64,000 nt of DNA from Cytophagaceae bacterium (GCA_027490155.1 JAIXYP010000045.1:1-64000), one strand, 5' to 3'; shown: positions 1 through 11,413, counted from the stretch's first letter. Program-made: numbers and translations. The notes: generated by a model not told the origin, from the sequence alone.

Positions 1-3000
1 ACTACAGCAGCCCTAGTCCAAGTGAATGTTGCTCCCGCGGTGGCAGAAGTTGGGCTATAGGTAAAGGCCGTGTTGCTACAAATAGCAGTTGGCGTTAGGG
101 TACTGCTTAGAGTTGGCCTTGGATTAACAACCACAGTAACACTTTGGGTATTGGAACAGCTGTTCGCTGTAGTCACGTAACTATAGACAACTGAAACTGG
201 AGCCGAAGTTGTGTTGATAAGTGTTTCGTTCGGGTTGCTGGTTTGCGCTACTGTTACAGCTGCATTGCTGATACCTGCGACTGCTGCACGGGTCCAGGTG
301 AATGTTGCTCCGGCAGTGCCAGAAGTTGGGCTATAGGTAAAGGCCGAGTTGCTACAGATTGTGGTTGGGGTGAGTGTTGAGCTGAGAGACGGCAATGGAT
401 TTACAACAACCACTATTGGGTCTGAAGTGGCACTGGTGCAACCATTTGAAACAGTACGTAACGTATAACTACCAGCACTATTCACAACAGTGCTTGCTGT
501 CGTTGCTCCGTTGGACCATAGATAATTATCCATGGTTTGAAGCTGAAAGACTTTTCGGATGAGGTTGTTTGCTGCATCTGCTACATACAAGTCACCAGTG
601 GCATCGATTGCCACGCCAGATGGAGGACTAATGGTAGCAGTTGACGTTGAGCCATTCGCATTACCATTAGATCCAGTGCCAGCTACCGTGGTCACAACTC
701 CAGTAGGGGTGATTTTACGAATGCGACGGTTGTTTGCGTCAGCTACAAAAACATTTCCACTGGCATCGACAGAGACGCTTTGAGGAGAATTGAACGAAGC
801 ACTTATACCAGTTCCATCAAGATAGCTTGCACTCCCCGAGCCTGCTAGTGTGGTCACAACTCCGGCAGAAGTAATTTTTCGGATGCGGTGGTTAGCCTGG
901 TCGGCCACATACACAGATCCACTAAGATCAACGGTTACGCCATAAGGATTCCTAAAAGAAGCACCCGTACCAGTTCCATCCAGATAATCGGCAATTCCAT
1001 TGCCCGCTAGCGTGGTTACAACACCAGCAGAAGTTACCTTACGGATGCGGTGATTACCAAGGTCAGCCACGTACACATTACCACTTGCGTCGACAGCTAC
1101 GCTTAGAGGAAAATTAAATCTTGCGCCTGTCCCTGTTCCATCAAGAAATCCGCTAGAAGAGCCTGCTAGTGTGGTAACCACGCCTGCAGGGGTGATTTTA
1201 CGAATAAGTTGACTAAAATAATCAGCCACATAAACATTGCCACTAGCATCGACTGCCACACCTGTAGGATTATTAAATGAGGCACCTGTTCCAGTGCCAT
1301 TGGTATTGCCAGGACTACCTGAGCCCGCTAGCGTGGTCACTACACCCGCTGAAGTAATTTTACGGATGCGGTGGTTGTTGCGGTCAGCCACGTACACATT
1401 TCCGTTTGCATCAATGGCTACACCGGTAGGCAAACTAAATGAAGCACTCGTTCCAGTACCATCCGTATATTGAGCAGCGCCCGAGCCGGCTAGCGTGCTG
1501 ATCATTGATGTGTATCCAAGCGTAACAGAGCTTCCAGAACATAAACTAGTGGAACTACCTGCGGTAATGACTGGCTTAATTGGCGAGGGGATGACTGTAA
1601 CAACCGTAGCTGCAGATGTAGTGCTTGTGCAACCACTGGCTATGGTATTAACTGTAAAACTACCCGAGGTAGAAACAATGATGCTTTGCGTGGTTGCTCC
1701 ATTTGACCACAAATAGGTAAAGCCAGCAGGGGCAGAAAGCGTAACCGAACCGCCAGAGCAGAATGTCGTGGAGCCACTTGCCGTAATAGTGGGAGTAGAA
1801 GGTGTAGTATTGGCAGTAACTACAGTTGGGTTTGATGTCGCACTACAACCATTAATTGTGGTTTGAAGTGTGTAACTGTCGGATGTAGAGACCGTGGTGC
1901 TTGATGTCGTAGCTCCGTTGGACCATAGATAAGAATCTATCGTTGGGGCTTGGGTAATTTTACGGATTCGATGGTTATTCTGGTCTGCCACATAAACATT
2001 ACCAGCAAGATCAACAGTTACTCCACTAGGAAAATTAAATGAAGAACTCGTAGCTGTACCATTGGTTGATCCTGTAGTCCCGATACCAGCAAGTGTCGTT
2101 ACCAAACCAGCTGGGGTAATTTTACGGATGCGGTGGTCAGAGTTGTCGGCTACGTACAGGTTGTCATTTGCATCCGTAGCCAAGCTAAATGGATTGCGGA
2201 ATGTTGCAGCTGTACCCGTACCATCTGCAGACCCATTGCTGCCAGATCCTGCAAATGTTGTTACGACACCAGCAGGGGTGATTTTACGAATGCGGCGGTT
2301 ATTCTGGTCTGCCACATAAATATTGCCACTGACATCCACTGCTACGCCTGAAGGAGCATTGAAGGAGGCAGCAGTGCCTGTGCCATCAGCATATCCAGCA
2401 GTACCTGAACCAGCCAAGGTGGTTACTATACCTCCAGATGTAATTTTACGAATGCGGTGGTTGAGTACATCTGCTACATACACATTGCCACTAACATCAA
2501 CTGCCAGACCTTGTGGAAAATTAAATCTAGCTGCTGTACCTGTTGCGTCAACATATCCAGAAATAGAACCTGCTAGTGTGGTAACCACGCCAGCAGGAGT
2601 AACTTTTCGGATTCGGTTGCTAATTTCGGATACATACAAATTTCCATTGGCATCTATGGCTATAGCTATTGGATTATCAAATGAAGCACCAGTGCCTGTG
2701 CCATTAACGGAAGCCTGGGTGCCAGATCCAGCTAGGGTTGTAACCACACCAGCTGGAGTAATTTTTCGGATGCGTTGGTTGAGATAATCAGCTACATATA
2801 CATTGCCATTGACATCAGTGGCTACACCATAAGGGTTTCTGAACGAAGCCCCCGAACCTGTACCATCAGCATAGGTATTAGTGCCCGAACCTGCGAGGGC
2901 GCTAGTTGTATTAATTGGAGGGGAATACGCTAGCGTGACTGAACCTCCCGAACAGAAGGTAGTAGGGCCGCTAGCTGTAACGCTTGGGGTTACAGGTGTT

Positions 3001-6000
3001 GGTTTAACGCTAACAACAACATTTTCGGTATTGGTGCAACCGTTGGAGGTTGTCGTGACAGCGTATGTAACGTTTACAGGGCTGCCCCATGTGTTGGTAA
3101 GTACCTCAGAAATGGAGGCGGAGGAACCTGAGCCAGCAACATTTGAGATATTAGCGACAGCAGCCCTTGTCCAGGAGAAGGTTGGGCTAGGGAAAGTGCT
3201 TGTGGCTGTGTAGGTGAATGTTGAGCCTGAGCAGATAGCAGCTGGGGCTAAGGATGAGCTTAGAACTGGAGTCGGCTTGATGCTAACAATGACGTTTTCA
3301 ATTTTGCTGCAACCGTTGATAGTTGTAGTAAACACATAGGTGACATTAATTGGGTTAGCCGTTGTGTTGGTGAGGACCTCTGAGATAGAGGCTGTGGCAC
3401 CTGATCCTGCTAGGTTAGAAATACCTATTACGGCAGCCCTAGACCAAGAAAAGGTTGAGCCAGCTATTGTACTTGTAGCTGTGTAGGTAAAGGTGCCTCC
3501 TGAGCATATAGCCGCTGGGGTTAAGGTTGAGCTTAGAGCAGGTGCTGGCTTGATGCTTACAACGACGTTTTCAGTCTTGCTACAACCATTTAACGTGGTT
3601 ATTACGAGGTATGTTACGTTTACTGGGCTAGCCGTTGTGTTGGTCAAGATCTCTGAAATTGAGGCAGTCGAGCCTGATCCGGCAAGGTTGGAGATGCCTA
3701 TAACAGCTGCTCTAGTCCATGAAAACGTTGAGCCAGCAAGGCTGCTTGTTATAGTATAGGAGAATGGACCTCCTGAGCAAATGGCAGCTGGCACAAGGGT
3801 TGAGCTAATAGCAGGTACTGGGTTAACAACAACCGTAACATTTTGGGTATTCGTACAGCCGTTAGCTGTCAGGGTATAGGCGTAGGTTACTGAAACAGGA
3901 GAAGTTGTCGTATTGGTGAGCGTTTCGTTCGGGTTTGAGGCTTGGGCCGTTGTGATCGCAGCATTGCTGATACCAGCAACTGCGGCACGGGTCCAAGTGA
4001 AGGTTGTACCAGCTACAGAAGAGGTTGGTACGTAGCTAAAAGCTGTACCATTACAAACTGCCGGCGGCGTTAGTGAACTACTGAGGGTGGGTTGTGGAAG
4101 GACTGTGGCCTGCACGCTAACCCCGTTATTGTTTTCATTATTATCATTGACGGAAGAGCTCCAGATCGCTCCATAAACGTCAACTGGACCTGTAGCTAAA
4201 TTCGTAGTTGCCGTGCCGTTAAGGACTAATGTTGCCGAAGCACCAGCACCCAGAGAAGGTATCGTCCAGATGCCACCAGCTTGGTTGTAGGTACCTGTAC
4301 TTGGTGTATTGCCTGTTAAGTTGATACCGATTGGCAAGCCAGCTTTGATATATATATTGCTGACCGCAATCGACGAAGGATTGATGATGGTATAGGTATA
4401 AGAGGCCGATCCTCCTTGGCAAATACTGGTTGACCCAGTTAGGCCAATTCCTAAGTTAACGTACTGACAAACCTCTGTGCCAAAAGTACTTGTGCGCTTG
4501 TTGCCTGCATCGGAGACTATTAAACGTCCATCGAGCAAGTAAGTGAGTCCTTGCGGATAGCTAAGTTGGGATGTTCCTGATCCAGTGGCATTGGTCGTAA
4601 AAGTGGACTGACCGATTACTAAGTCGGCATTGATCCCGTTAGTGCTTGGAATTGAGTTATAGACAATGACACGGGAATTGTTATAATCAGAGAAGGCGAG
4701 TGCACCGCTGCTTGAAACTGCAACGCAATTAGGTACTGTACAGCCAGATTGGGTTACTCCGGCTGTATTGGTGGTGAAGTTACCTTGCCCAATGACAACA
4801 GCTGCTGATGCACCATTTGTTGTAGGGATGGAATTATAGATTAGTAAACGGTTATTGTTACCATCTGTCACAATGAGTTTACCGTCCCTGCTCAGTGCCG
4901 CATCAAGCGGGAAGTTCATGGTAGCGGCTGTGGTTGAGGCTGTACCTGTGGTAAAATCTGGCTGCCCGATGACCAGATCAGCTGCGGCTCCGTTTGTGAT
5001 AGGAAGTCGGTTATAGATTAGTACCCTGCTATTGGCTCTATCTACAATAAACAATTGGCCATTGGGGCTAACAAAAGCACGGCGAGGTCCGTTTAACTTC
5101 GTTTGTGAGGTTCCGGCTGTTACAGTCAAAAAATCTGGCTGCCCAATGACAACATCTGGAGCTTGGCTGCCTGTGGTCGGGAGCGTGTTGTAAATGACTA
5201 CACGGTTGTTTGTTCCTTCGACCAAAATAAACTTATTGCCATCTGGGGTAAATGCAACACCATGCACTGTGACCCCTCTGCTTAGGGTGAGGTAAGGTGT
5301 TGTCGAATTGGCAGAACTGTAAAAATCCACATTGCCTGCATCGGAACTTATTACTTTTATGCCTTTAGAGCTTATCGTTATACCTCTGACAAAATCAGGT
5401 GAGGTTATGGTAGACGCATATGCCATGCCAGTAGAAATGGCAGGCGCTGTTGGTGTGGTGCTAAGGGTAACAACAATTGGCGTGCTAGCGGACGATGTAC
5501 AGTTTGTGACCGTGTTCCGAATGCGAAGTGAGTAGGTACCCGCTGCGCCGACAGTTAAGCTGCTAGCAGAGCTGTTATCCGACCAAAGGAAAGCCTCGTT
5601 GGTTCCGAGTGCATAGCTGGTGGAAAGGGATATGGTGTTACCGAAACAGACCGTTGTGGGTCCTGTGATGGATGGTGCGGCCAAATTGCCTACAGTAGTT
5701 GTGACCGAGGCAGTGTTATTGCTGTAGTCAGGATCGTTTATTGTGGCACTGGCAAGAGCTGCATAAAAGAGAATGCTGGATGGGGCAGTAGCGTTGGTAG
5801 TCGCATTAATTGTTAACGTAGCAGAGGCACCAGCGGCAAGGTTGGTGATTGTCCATGTGCTTCCTGCGCTGTTGTAAGTGCCTGTGCTTGGGGTGCTAGA
5901 CACAAAGGTGGCATAACGAGAAAGCCCAGCCGATACATAAATATTAGGTATACTAATGGTACCTGGGTTGGTAACCGTTACCGTATAGGATAGGTTGCCG

Positions 6001-9000
6001 TTTTGGCAGCTAGCTGCTGTGCCAGTTGCTGTAAGTGATAGGTTGGCTAATTGGCAAATTTCTTCACCATAAAAGTTCAATCGGCCATTAGTGTAATCTG
6101 AAACAACAAGGCGACCATCGAAGGTAAAATCAACAGATTGGGCAAGGTTAAGGCCGCTAGCTGTATTACTTGAATTTCCGTTAAAGGTTGTTGTTTGGCC
6201 AATTGTTCGTGGAAATGAGATGGAATTGGTTACTGGCACATCATTAAGAATGGCTGCGCGATGATTATTATTATCGGCGATTGCCACTAGGCCAGATGGA
6301 GAAGTGGCAACTTTGGTAGGACTTCTTAACTTAGATGCACTAGTACCAGCTGTTCCGTCAGTAAATGTGGTATTACCAATGACTATTGAGGCAGTTGGCC
6401 CATTACTTGTTGGCAATGTATTGTAAACCAAAACACGGTTGTTGCCGAAGTCAGCGATCAATAATTTACCATTTGGGGACTCGCAAACACTATATGGCGC
6501 ATTGAGACCTGTAGCAGTGGTGGCAGCGGTGGCAGTTGTGAACCCTGTTTGCCCAATAACGATATCTGCTGCGACTCCATTGGTGGTCGGGATCGCCTCC
6601 CAAACCATAACCCGGTTATTATTTGCATCAGCCACATAGACTCTTCCCTGCGGGCTGACATAAACACCCCTAGGGAATGTAAGCGTCGATTGAGTAGTAC
6701 CTGCTGTGGTAAAATCACCGGTTTGGCCTATATAAACATCCGGTACTTGAGAGCCTGTGGTGGGGATGGAATTGTAAACAACAACACGGTTATTGGTACC
6801 CTCGGCTAGCAAAAGTTTGTCGCCATCTGGGCTAAAGGCTATGCCTCTAACCTCCGAAGGTCTAGTTATGGTAAGATACGGGGTCGTGGCTAACGGAGAA
6901 TTATAAAGCAGTACTGCATTTGACCCTGTGGTGGCAATTGCCATTACTCCTTTGTTACTAATAGCTGATACCCTTGGTAAGGTTGCCGGTACAGATATCG
7001 AAAAAGCAGATCCTGTAATGAAACCAGGTGGCGAAACTGTATTATCAAGCGTGACCACGAACGGGGCGCTAAAAGCGGAAGTACAAGCAACAGCATTATT
7101 AACGACTCTAAGACCATAGGATCTAGCTTCGGTTACAACCCGTGTAGTCTCTGTACTACCATCGCCCCATATAAAGGTCTCGTTGGGACCAAGCGTATAT
7201 GAAGAGCTAAGCGTGACCGTGTTACCAGAACAAATAATGTTTGAACCGGTGATAGTAGGGGTAGGAACGTTGGTAACGGTAGAGGTAACAAAAGCAGCAT
7301 TGTTGGATTGATCTGGGTCGTCAACACCTGCGTAAATGATGTTGGCCTGGACATCATACGAACCAAAATAGTTGGCGCCAACACTTGCTACAAACGTAAG
7401 CGTGGCAGATGCACCAGCCGCCAAACTTGGGATGGACCAAACACCACCAGCTGTATTGTAGGTACCCGTACTCGGTGTGCTGCTAGTGAGTGTCAAGCCA
7501 ATATATGGAATAGCTGCGCCTATCCGCATGTTAGTAACAGCAGCAGTGCCAGGGTTGGTAACGGTTACGATATATGTCGCGGAACCTCTTTGGCAGGCAA
7601 TACTTGGGCCTGAAACAGAAACCGACAAGTTGGTTAAGGGGCAAACCCCTGCACCAAAAATGGTTGATTCTGAACTATTATACTCACCGACTACCAAACG
7701 GCCATCCATGTTCCAAGCCACGGAAATAGGTTGGCTGAGTGTTGAGTTTGGGTTCGTGGTGAAATTGGCCTGCCCCAAGACCACGTCCGCAGCTGGGTTG
7801 GATACAGTTGGAGTGGTGTTATAGATTAGTACACGGTTGTTAGAGAGGTCAGCAACAGCCAGACCATTAACTGGGTGAGCTGCGACAAAATACGGTAGGT
7901 TGAATTTGCTTGCAGAAAGCCCAGAGGCTTGAGTAGTAAAATTACTTTGGCCGATGACCAAATCTGCGGATACGCCATTGGTTGTAGGTATTGAATTGAA
8001 AATCAATACTCTATTCGAGCCGAGCTCGCTAATCATTAATTTACCATCGCTGGTAATTGAAACCCCATCAGGGCTCGAAAATCTATTTGCTTGAACGGCA
8101 GATGTAAATGAAGTAAAATCGGGCTGACCGACGACTACGTCAGCTGCGACACCATTTGTGGTAGGGATTGAATTAAAAATCAACACCCTGTTAGCGTTTC
8201 CCTCAGCAACAATCAGTCGACCGTCTTGCGAAACAATGGCGCGTCTTGGTGACGACATTTTACTAGCTGATACTGTGGATGTTGCAGTTCCCATAGTCAC
8301 AGTAGTTGCGTCTGGTTGTCCAACATAGACATCTGGCGCTTGGGAGGCAGATGTTGGTAAGGAATTGTAAATGACAACCCTGTTATTGGACGATTCTACC
8401 AAAATTAGTTTGTTGCCATCTGGCGAGAAGGCTACACCTCGCACAATAGTTCCCCGACTCAATGTGAAGTAGGGAGTTGTTTGGTCGATATTTCTGTAGA
8501 AAAAAACGTTGCCATTGGCTGCGCAAATTGCATAGATGCCCTTAGAGCTAATGGCAGATTGCCAGATATTGGTACCAGCTTGAGACAGGGCCGAGGCAGA
8601 GGCCATGTTGTTGGTGAAACTTGGTGTGCCGTTGGTTGGGCGGACGGTAACAACCACGTTTTCTGTGTTGGAACATCCTTTGGCAACAGTCGTTACCGCA
8701 TAAGTGACGTTGATGGGGGAAGATGTGCTATTTGTAAGTGTTTCTATAATAGCACCCGTACCGCTTCCTGTTGATGGGCTAATATTGGTAACGCCTGCCC
8801 GTGTCCAACTAAAGGTGGGGTCTGGGTTGGCCGAAGTTGGGGTATATGTAAACGAAGCGCCCGAACAAGTCTTATGCGTCAGCGGGCTAGAAAGGGTTGG
8901 TAATGTCAGTGTAAAGGACTGCTCGGCAGACCAAGCTCCGCCCTTAATACCAGCATCAATAGCCTGGACGGCAAAGTAGTAAGTGGTCCCTGTTGTTAGA

Positions 9001-11387
9001 CCAATAATGGGGAGGCCACCTGTCCTCCATTTGATAGGTCCAGTTTTGCCTAAACGGCGATAGCCAGATGTTGTATTGGCCATGGAACCCCAAATCTGGC
9101 TACCACCGGGGGTGGTACCGATTCGTAGATTATAGGACAACCCATTTTGGGCTGTCTCGGTATCGGTTGCCTTTGCCCAGTTGAGGTTTGTGGTGGTACA
9201 ACTGGTTTGGGTAGATGTAAGGCTAGTTGGTGCGGCAGCAGCGGCATTGCCGATGGTCGTATTATTGGTCAGTATGCCAAAATAGGCAGCTATCGAGTTG
9301 GTTACGCCACTAAATGCAAGGTCAAGGTCACCATCGGCATCAAAGTCTCCCCAAGCCAAATCTGCATAGGAAATGCCAAGGCTAGGTACCGTATAGAAAA
9401 GGGAGAATGCATCGCCACCGTTGTTTTTCCAGATTTCGAAGCGTCTACTATTGTTGGCTCGGTTGGTGCCAGAGAGTGCTACATCGAGGTCGCCATCGTT
9501 ATCAAAATCACCCCAAGTCGCTTCCCCGAATTCTGCTGCTGGGAAGGCGACATTAATGTTAGTGAAGGTGGAGTTGCCATTGTTTTTGTGGATTTGGATT
9601 GTTCCCTCGCCGGCTCCAGCCCCTGAAATCAAGATATCCAGATTGCCATCACCATCATAGTCGCCCCATTCAGCACCACCTCTGTAGATATTGACAATAC
9701 TTTGGGATAGGCTTGTAAAAGTGGCTCCACCGTCGTTACGCCAGATGCGCGTTATTTGATTAAATGAAGGGTTAAGACCAGTCTGAAGTATGTCAAGGTC
9801 TCCATCGTTATCAAAGTCGCCCCAGTCTAGCGAGGCTTGATTGGCGCCGGTGATGGATACCGGGACTAAGGTAAAATTACCTCCGCCATCATTCCGTCGT
9901 AGTTCAGTAATCCTGGTGGAAGAAGCTGTTAAGCCCGAATAGAGGCAATCTTGGTCACCGTCATTGTCATAATCGCCCCAAGCAACAGCACCATAGCTGA
10001 CTCCTGTAAAGTTTGTTTTGATCGAAAAGCTACCACTACCATTGTTTTCGAGTAGCCTGTTTACGTATTGGGATACGTTATACCCTGTAAAGTGTAGGTC
10101 TAGATCGCCGTCTTTGTCATAGTCAACCCAATTGACAGTTCCGACCGAAACTCCTAAGGACCCCGTGACTGTTACAGGAGTCCAGGTATCAACAGCCCCA
10201 GAGTTCCTCAAAAGTCTGAAGGTCACGTTGAACGAGGGATCTTCACCGACAGCCACAGGATCCAGATCACCATCATTGTCAAAATCACCCCAGGCTACGT
10301 CTCCATAACTGATTCCGTAGCTGGTACTTGTTGCAATAAATGCTGGACGGACTGTGACAGTAACAAGGCGTGCCGACTTAACCCCGGTTGTAGGATTGCG
10401 TGCCGTAACGTAATATACAACATCAACGTTGGACGTAGTGGTGTTGATAAGTGTTTCCGTAAACGAAGTGGAAACTGGTGTTGCACTGGTGACAGCAGCA
10501 TTTGAAATACCACTAACTGCTGCCCTTGACCATGTGAAAGTTGCTCCTGATGTGGCAGATGTTGGCGTGTAGGTAAATGGCTCTCCCGAGGTGGCCGTCG
10601 CAGTGGCTGGGCTAGTAACACCGGGAGCTATTGGACTGAAAGCAATTTCAAAGTTATCTAGCCCAACAACCTGAGATGTGGCGGCAGATGTTGCACCCGT
10701 GCAGACAATCTTGATATAAATGAAACCTCCAACGGCAATGTTTGGTGTGAAATAGGCAAGTCTTTGGACAGCAGGAGCTGGGTCGAATAATGTTGTACTA
10801 TTGGCATCTGCTGCAAAACTATAATCAGCGGCTGTGAGTGCATTGGGCTGCGAGTTGGCAGCTGTACCCCAAAAAACTGTCCAATTAGACGGGTCGGTTC
10901 CTGAACGAAACTTCTTTAAGTCAAAGACAATACAAGCCGAAGAGGCAACAGAACCTGTTGAATTAGCAAAGCCACCAACGAAGGAACTAGTGCCTACTCC
11001 AACTGTGCCAATTGCCCTGTCGGTTGCTGATGCAGTAACTCCAGAAGCCAAGTTATAGATCCCCGTCGAAGATGAGCCCGTCAAAGCCCCAGTACCGCTA
11101 GTACCAGCAGCAAAGACCACTGGTGTGGAGGTGCTTAGCCATGTTGGAGTTGCGGTGGCGTAGTAACGCCAGGGGTTAGGAATGTTGGCACTCGCTGAAC
11201 TGCCTAGCGCATTGAAATTAGAGGTAGCGACGAGATTGCTGCTAGTAATTCCCAGCAATTGACCAAAACTAGCTTGGGCAATCAGGAATGTGGTAAGTAA
11301 TACTACCCATTGGAAACTTGCTTTGAGGCAGGCAATTGCTACACTATTGGACTTAAAAAAAGGAATCCGTTGGGTATAGTTACTCAT
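1..11387 (-). CDS. Giant secreted multi-propeller repeat protein, 3' end beyond window
   Basis: A single frame stays open from ATG 11387 to the left edge (3795 codons); I checked frame at nine places spread over its length and all agree. The N-terminus has a hydrophobic segment at about residues 15-42. In order there follow a PKD-like module (about 262-345), seven FG-GAP-like units of about 50 residues with WGDFDNDGDLD cores (348-710), an FN3-like module (720-828), and three rounds of six-bladed propeller plus DUF11/CARDB-like plus Ig-like domain (about 923-2426). Then come four tandem PKD-like modules of about 90 residues (2431-2796) and two blocks of six NHL repeats (2828-3146 and 3296-3615) separated by Ig-like modules. 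The FG-GAP cores resemble calcium-binding loops. Such proteins in this phylum are usually T9SS-exported surface proteins or adhesins; the sorting domain would lie outside the window, so export route and function are inference. Confidence 0.9.
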   Translation of the reverse strand, partial: MSNYTQRIPFFKSNSVAIACLKASFQWVVLLTTFLIAQASFGQLLGITSSNLVATSNFNALGSSASANIPNPWRYYATATPTWLSTSTPVVFAAGTSGTGALTGSSSTGIYNLASGVTASATDRAIGTVGVGTSSFVGGFANSTGSVASSACIVFDLKKFRSGTDPSNWTVFWGTAANSQPNALTAADYSFAADANSTTLFDPAPAVQRLAYFTPNIAVGGFIYIKIVCTGATSAATSQVVGLDNFEIAFSPIAPGVTSPATATATSGEPFTYTPTSATSGATFTWSRAAVSGISNAAVTSATPVSTSFTETLINTTTSNVDVVYYVTARNPTTGVKSARLVTVTVRPAFIATSTSYGISYGDVAWGDFDNDGDLDPVAVGEDPSFNVTFRLLRNSGAVDTWTPVTVTGSLGVSVGTVNWVDYDKDGDLDLHFTGYNVSQYVNRLLENNGSGSFSIKTNFTGVSYGAVAWGDYDNDGDQDCLYSGLTASSTRITELRRNDGGGNFTLVPVSITGANQASLDWGDFDNDGDLDILQTGLNPSFNQITRIWRNDGGATFTSLSQSIVNIYRGGAEWGDYDGDGNLDILISGAGAGEGTIQIHKNNGNSTFTNINVAFPAAEFGEATWGDFDNDGDLDVALSGTNRANNSRRFEIWKNNGGDAFSLFYTVPSLGISYADLAWGDFDADGDLDLAFSGVTNSIAAYFGILTNNTTIGNAAAAAPTSLTSTQTSCTTTNLNWAKATDTETAQNGLSYNLRIGTTPGGSQIWGSMANTTSGYRRLGKTGPIKWRTGGLPIIGLTTGTTYYFAVQAIDAGIKGGAWSAEQSFTLTLPTLSSPLTHKTCSGASFTYTPTSANPDPTFSWTRAGVTNISPSTGSGTGAIIETLTNSTSSPINVTYAVTTVAKGCSNTENVVVTVRPTNGTPSFTNNMASASALSQAGTNIWQSAISSKGIYAICAANGNVFFYRNIDQTTPYFTLSRGTIVRGVAFSPDGNKLILVESSNNRVVIYNSLPTSASQAPDVYVGQPDATTVTMGTATSTVSASKMSSPRRAIVSQDGRLIVAEGNANRVLIFNSIPTTNGVAADVVVGQPDFTSFTSAVQANRFSSPDGVSITSDGKLMISELGSNRVLIFNSIPTTNGVSADLVIGQSNFTTQASGLSASKFNLPYFVAAHPVNGLAVADLSNNRVLIYNTTPTVSNPAADVVLGQANFTTNPNSTLSQPISVAWNMDGRLVVGEYNSSESTIFGAGVCPLTNLSVSVSGPSIACQRGSATYIVTVTNPGTAAVTNMRIGAAIPYIGLTLTSSTPSTGTYNTAGGVWSIPSLAAGASATLTFVASVGANYFGSYDVQANIIYAGVDDPDQSNNAAFVTSTVTNVPTPTITGSNIICSGNTVTLSSSYTLGPNETFIWGDGSTETTRVVTEARSYGLRVVNNAVACTSAFSAPFVVTLDNTVSPPGFITGSAFSISVPATLPRVSAISNKGVMAIATTGSNAVLLYNSPLATTPYLTITRPSEVRGIAFSPDGDKLLLAEGTNNRVVVYNSIPTTGSQVPDVYIGQTGDFTTAGTTQSTLTFPRGVYVSPQGRVYVADANNNRVMVWEAIPTTNGVAADIVIGQTGFTTATAATTATGLNAPYSVCESPNGKLLIADFGNNRVLVYNTLPTSNGPTASIVIGNTTFTDGTAGTSASKLRSPTKVATSPSGLVAIADNNNHRAAILNDVPVTNSISFPRTIGQTTTFNGNSSNTASGLNLAQSVDFTFDGRLVVSDYTNGRLNFYGEEICQLANLSLTATGTAASCQNGNLSYTVTVTNPGTISIPNIYVSAGLSRYATFVSSTPSTGTYNSAGSTWTITNLAAGASATLTINATTNATAPSSILFYAALASATINDPDYSNNTASVTTTVGNLAAPSITGPTTVCFGNTISLSTSYALGTNEAFLWSDNSSASSLTVGAAGTYSLRIRNTVTNCTSSASTPIVVTLSTTPTAPAISTGMAYASTITSPDFVRGITISSKGIKVISSDAGNVDFYSSANSTTPYLTLSRGVTVHGVAFTPDGNKFILVEGTNNRVVIYNTLPTTGSQAPDVVIGQPDFLTVTAGTSQTKLNGPRRAFVSPNGQLFIVDRANSRVLIYNRLPITNGAAADLVIGQPDFTTGTASTTAATMNFPLDAALSRDGKLIVTDGNNNRLLIYNSIPTTNGASAAVVIGQGNFTTNTAGVTQSGCTVPNCVAVSSSGALAFSDYNNSRVIVYNSIPSTNGINADLVIGQSTFTTNATGSGTSQLSYPQGLTYLLDGRLIVSDAGNKRTSTFGTEVCQYVNLGIGLTGSTSICQGGSASYTYTIINPSSIAVSNIYIKAGLPIGINLTGNTPSTGTYNQAGGIWTIPSLGAGASATLVLNGTATTNLATGPVDVYGAIWSSSVNDNNENNNGVSVQATVLPQPTLSSSLTPPAVCNGTAFSYVPTSSVAGTTFTWTRAAVAGISNAAITTAQASNPNETLTNTTTSPVSVTYAYTLTANGCTNTQNVTVVVNPVPAISSTLVPAAICSGGPFSYTITSSLAGSTFSWTRAAVIGISNLAGSGSTASISEILTNTTASPVNVTYLVITTLNGCSKTENVVVSIKPAPALSSTLTPAAICSGGTFTYTATSTIAGSTFSWSRAAVIGISNLAGSGATASISEVLTNTTANPINVTYVFTTTINGCSKIENVIVSIKPTPVLSSSLAPAAICSGSTFTYTATSTFPSPTFSWTRAAVANISNVAGSGSSASISEVLTNTWGSPVNVTYAVTTTSNGCTNTENVVVSVKPTPVTPSVTASGPTTFCSGGSVTLAYSPPINTTSALAGSGTNTYADGTGSGASFRNPYGVATDVNGNVYVADYLNQRIRKITPAGVVTTLAGSGTQASVNGTGTGASFDNPIAIAIDANGNLYVSEISNRIRKVTPAGVVTTLAGSISGYVDATGTAARFNFPQGLAVDVSGNVYVADVLNHRIRKITSGGIVTTLAGSGTAGYADGTGTAASFNAPSGVAVDVSGNIYVADQNNRRIRKITPAGVVTTFAGSGSNGSADGTGTAATFRNPFSLATDANDNLYVADNSDHRIRKITPAGLVTTLAGIGTTGSTNGTATSSSFNFPSGVTVDLAGNVYVADQNNHRIRKITQAPTIDSYLWSNGATTSSTTVSTSDSYTLQTTINGCSATSNPTVVTANTTPSTPTITASGSTTFCSGGSVTLSAPAGFTYLWSNGATTQSIIVSTSGSFTVNTIASGCTSTTSAATVVTVIPSPIKPVITAGSSTSLCSGSSVTLGYTSMISTLAGSGAAQYTDGTGTSASFSLPTGVAIDANGNVYVADRNNHRIRKITSAGVVTTLAGSGSPGNTNGTGTGASFNNPTGVAVDASGNVYVADYFSQLIRKITPAGVVTTLAGSSSGFLDGTGTGARFNFPLSVAVDASGNVYVADLGNHRIRKVTSAGVVTTLAGNGIADYLDGTGTGASFRNPYGVTVDLSGSVYVADQANHRIRKITSAGVVTTLAGSGSASYLDGTGISASFNSPQSVSVDASGNVFVADANNRRIRKITPTGVVTTVAGTGSNGNANGSTSTATISPPSGVAIDATGDLYVADAANNLIRKVFQLQTMDNYLWSNGATTASTVVNSAGSYTLRTVSNGCTSATSDPIVVVVNPLPSLSSTLTPTTICSNSAFTYSPTSGTAGATFTWTRAAVAGISNAAVTVAQTSNPNETLINTTSAPVSVVYSYVTTANSCSNTQSVTVVVNPRPTLSSTLTPTAICSNTAFTYSPTSATAGATFTWTRAAV

Positions 11388-11413
11388 AAGGAACTGATGT
11401 ATTCGATGTGGGG

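Noticed and set aside
1-4100. Regularly spaced repeats resembling a repeat array or CRISPR
   Set aside because: The period of about 150-270 nt and intact reading frame show coding repeats (NHL and PKD-like), with no short identical repeats and unique spacers.
559-11058. Many short open frames on the plus strand
   Set aside because: They are antisense shadows of the giant minus-strand gene and show no family features.
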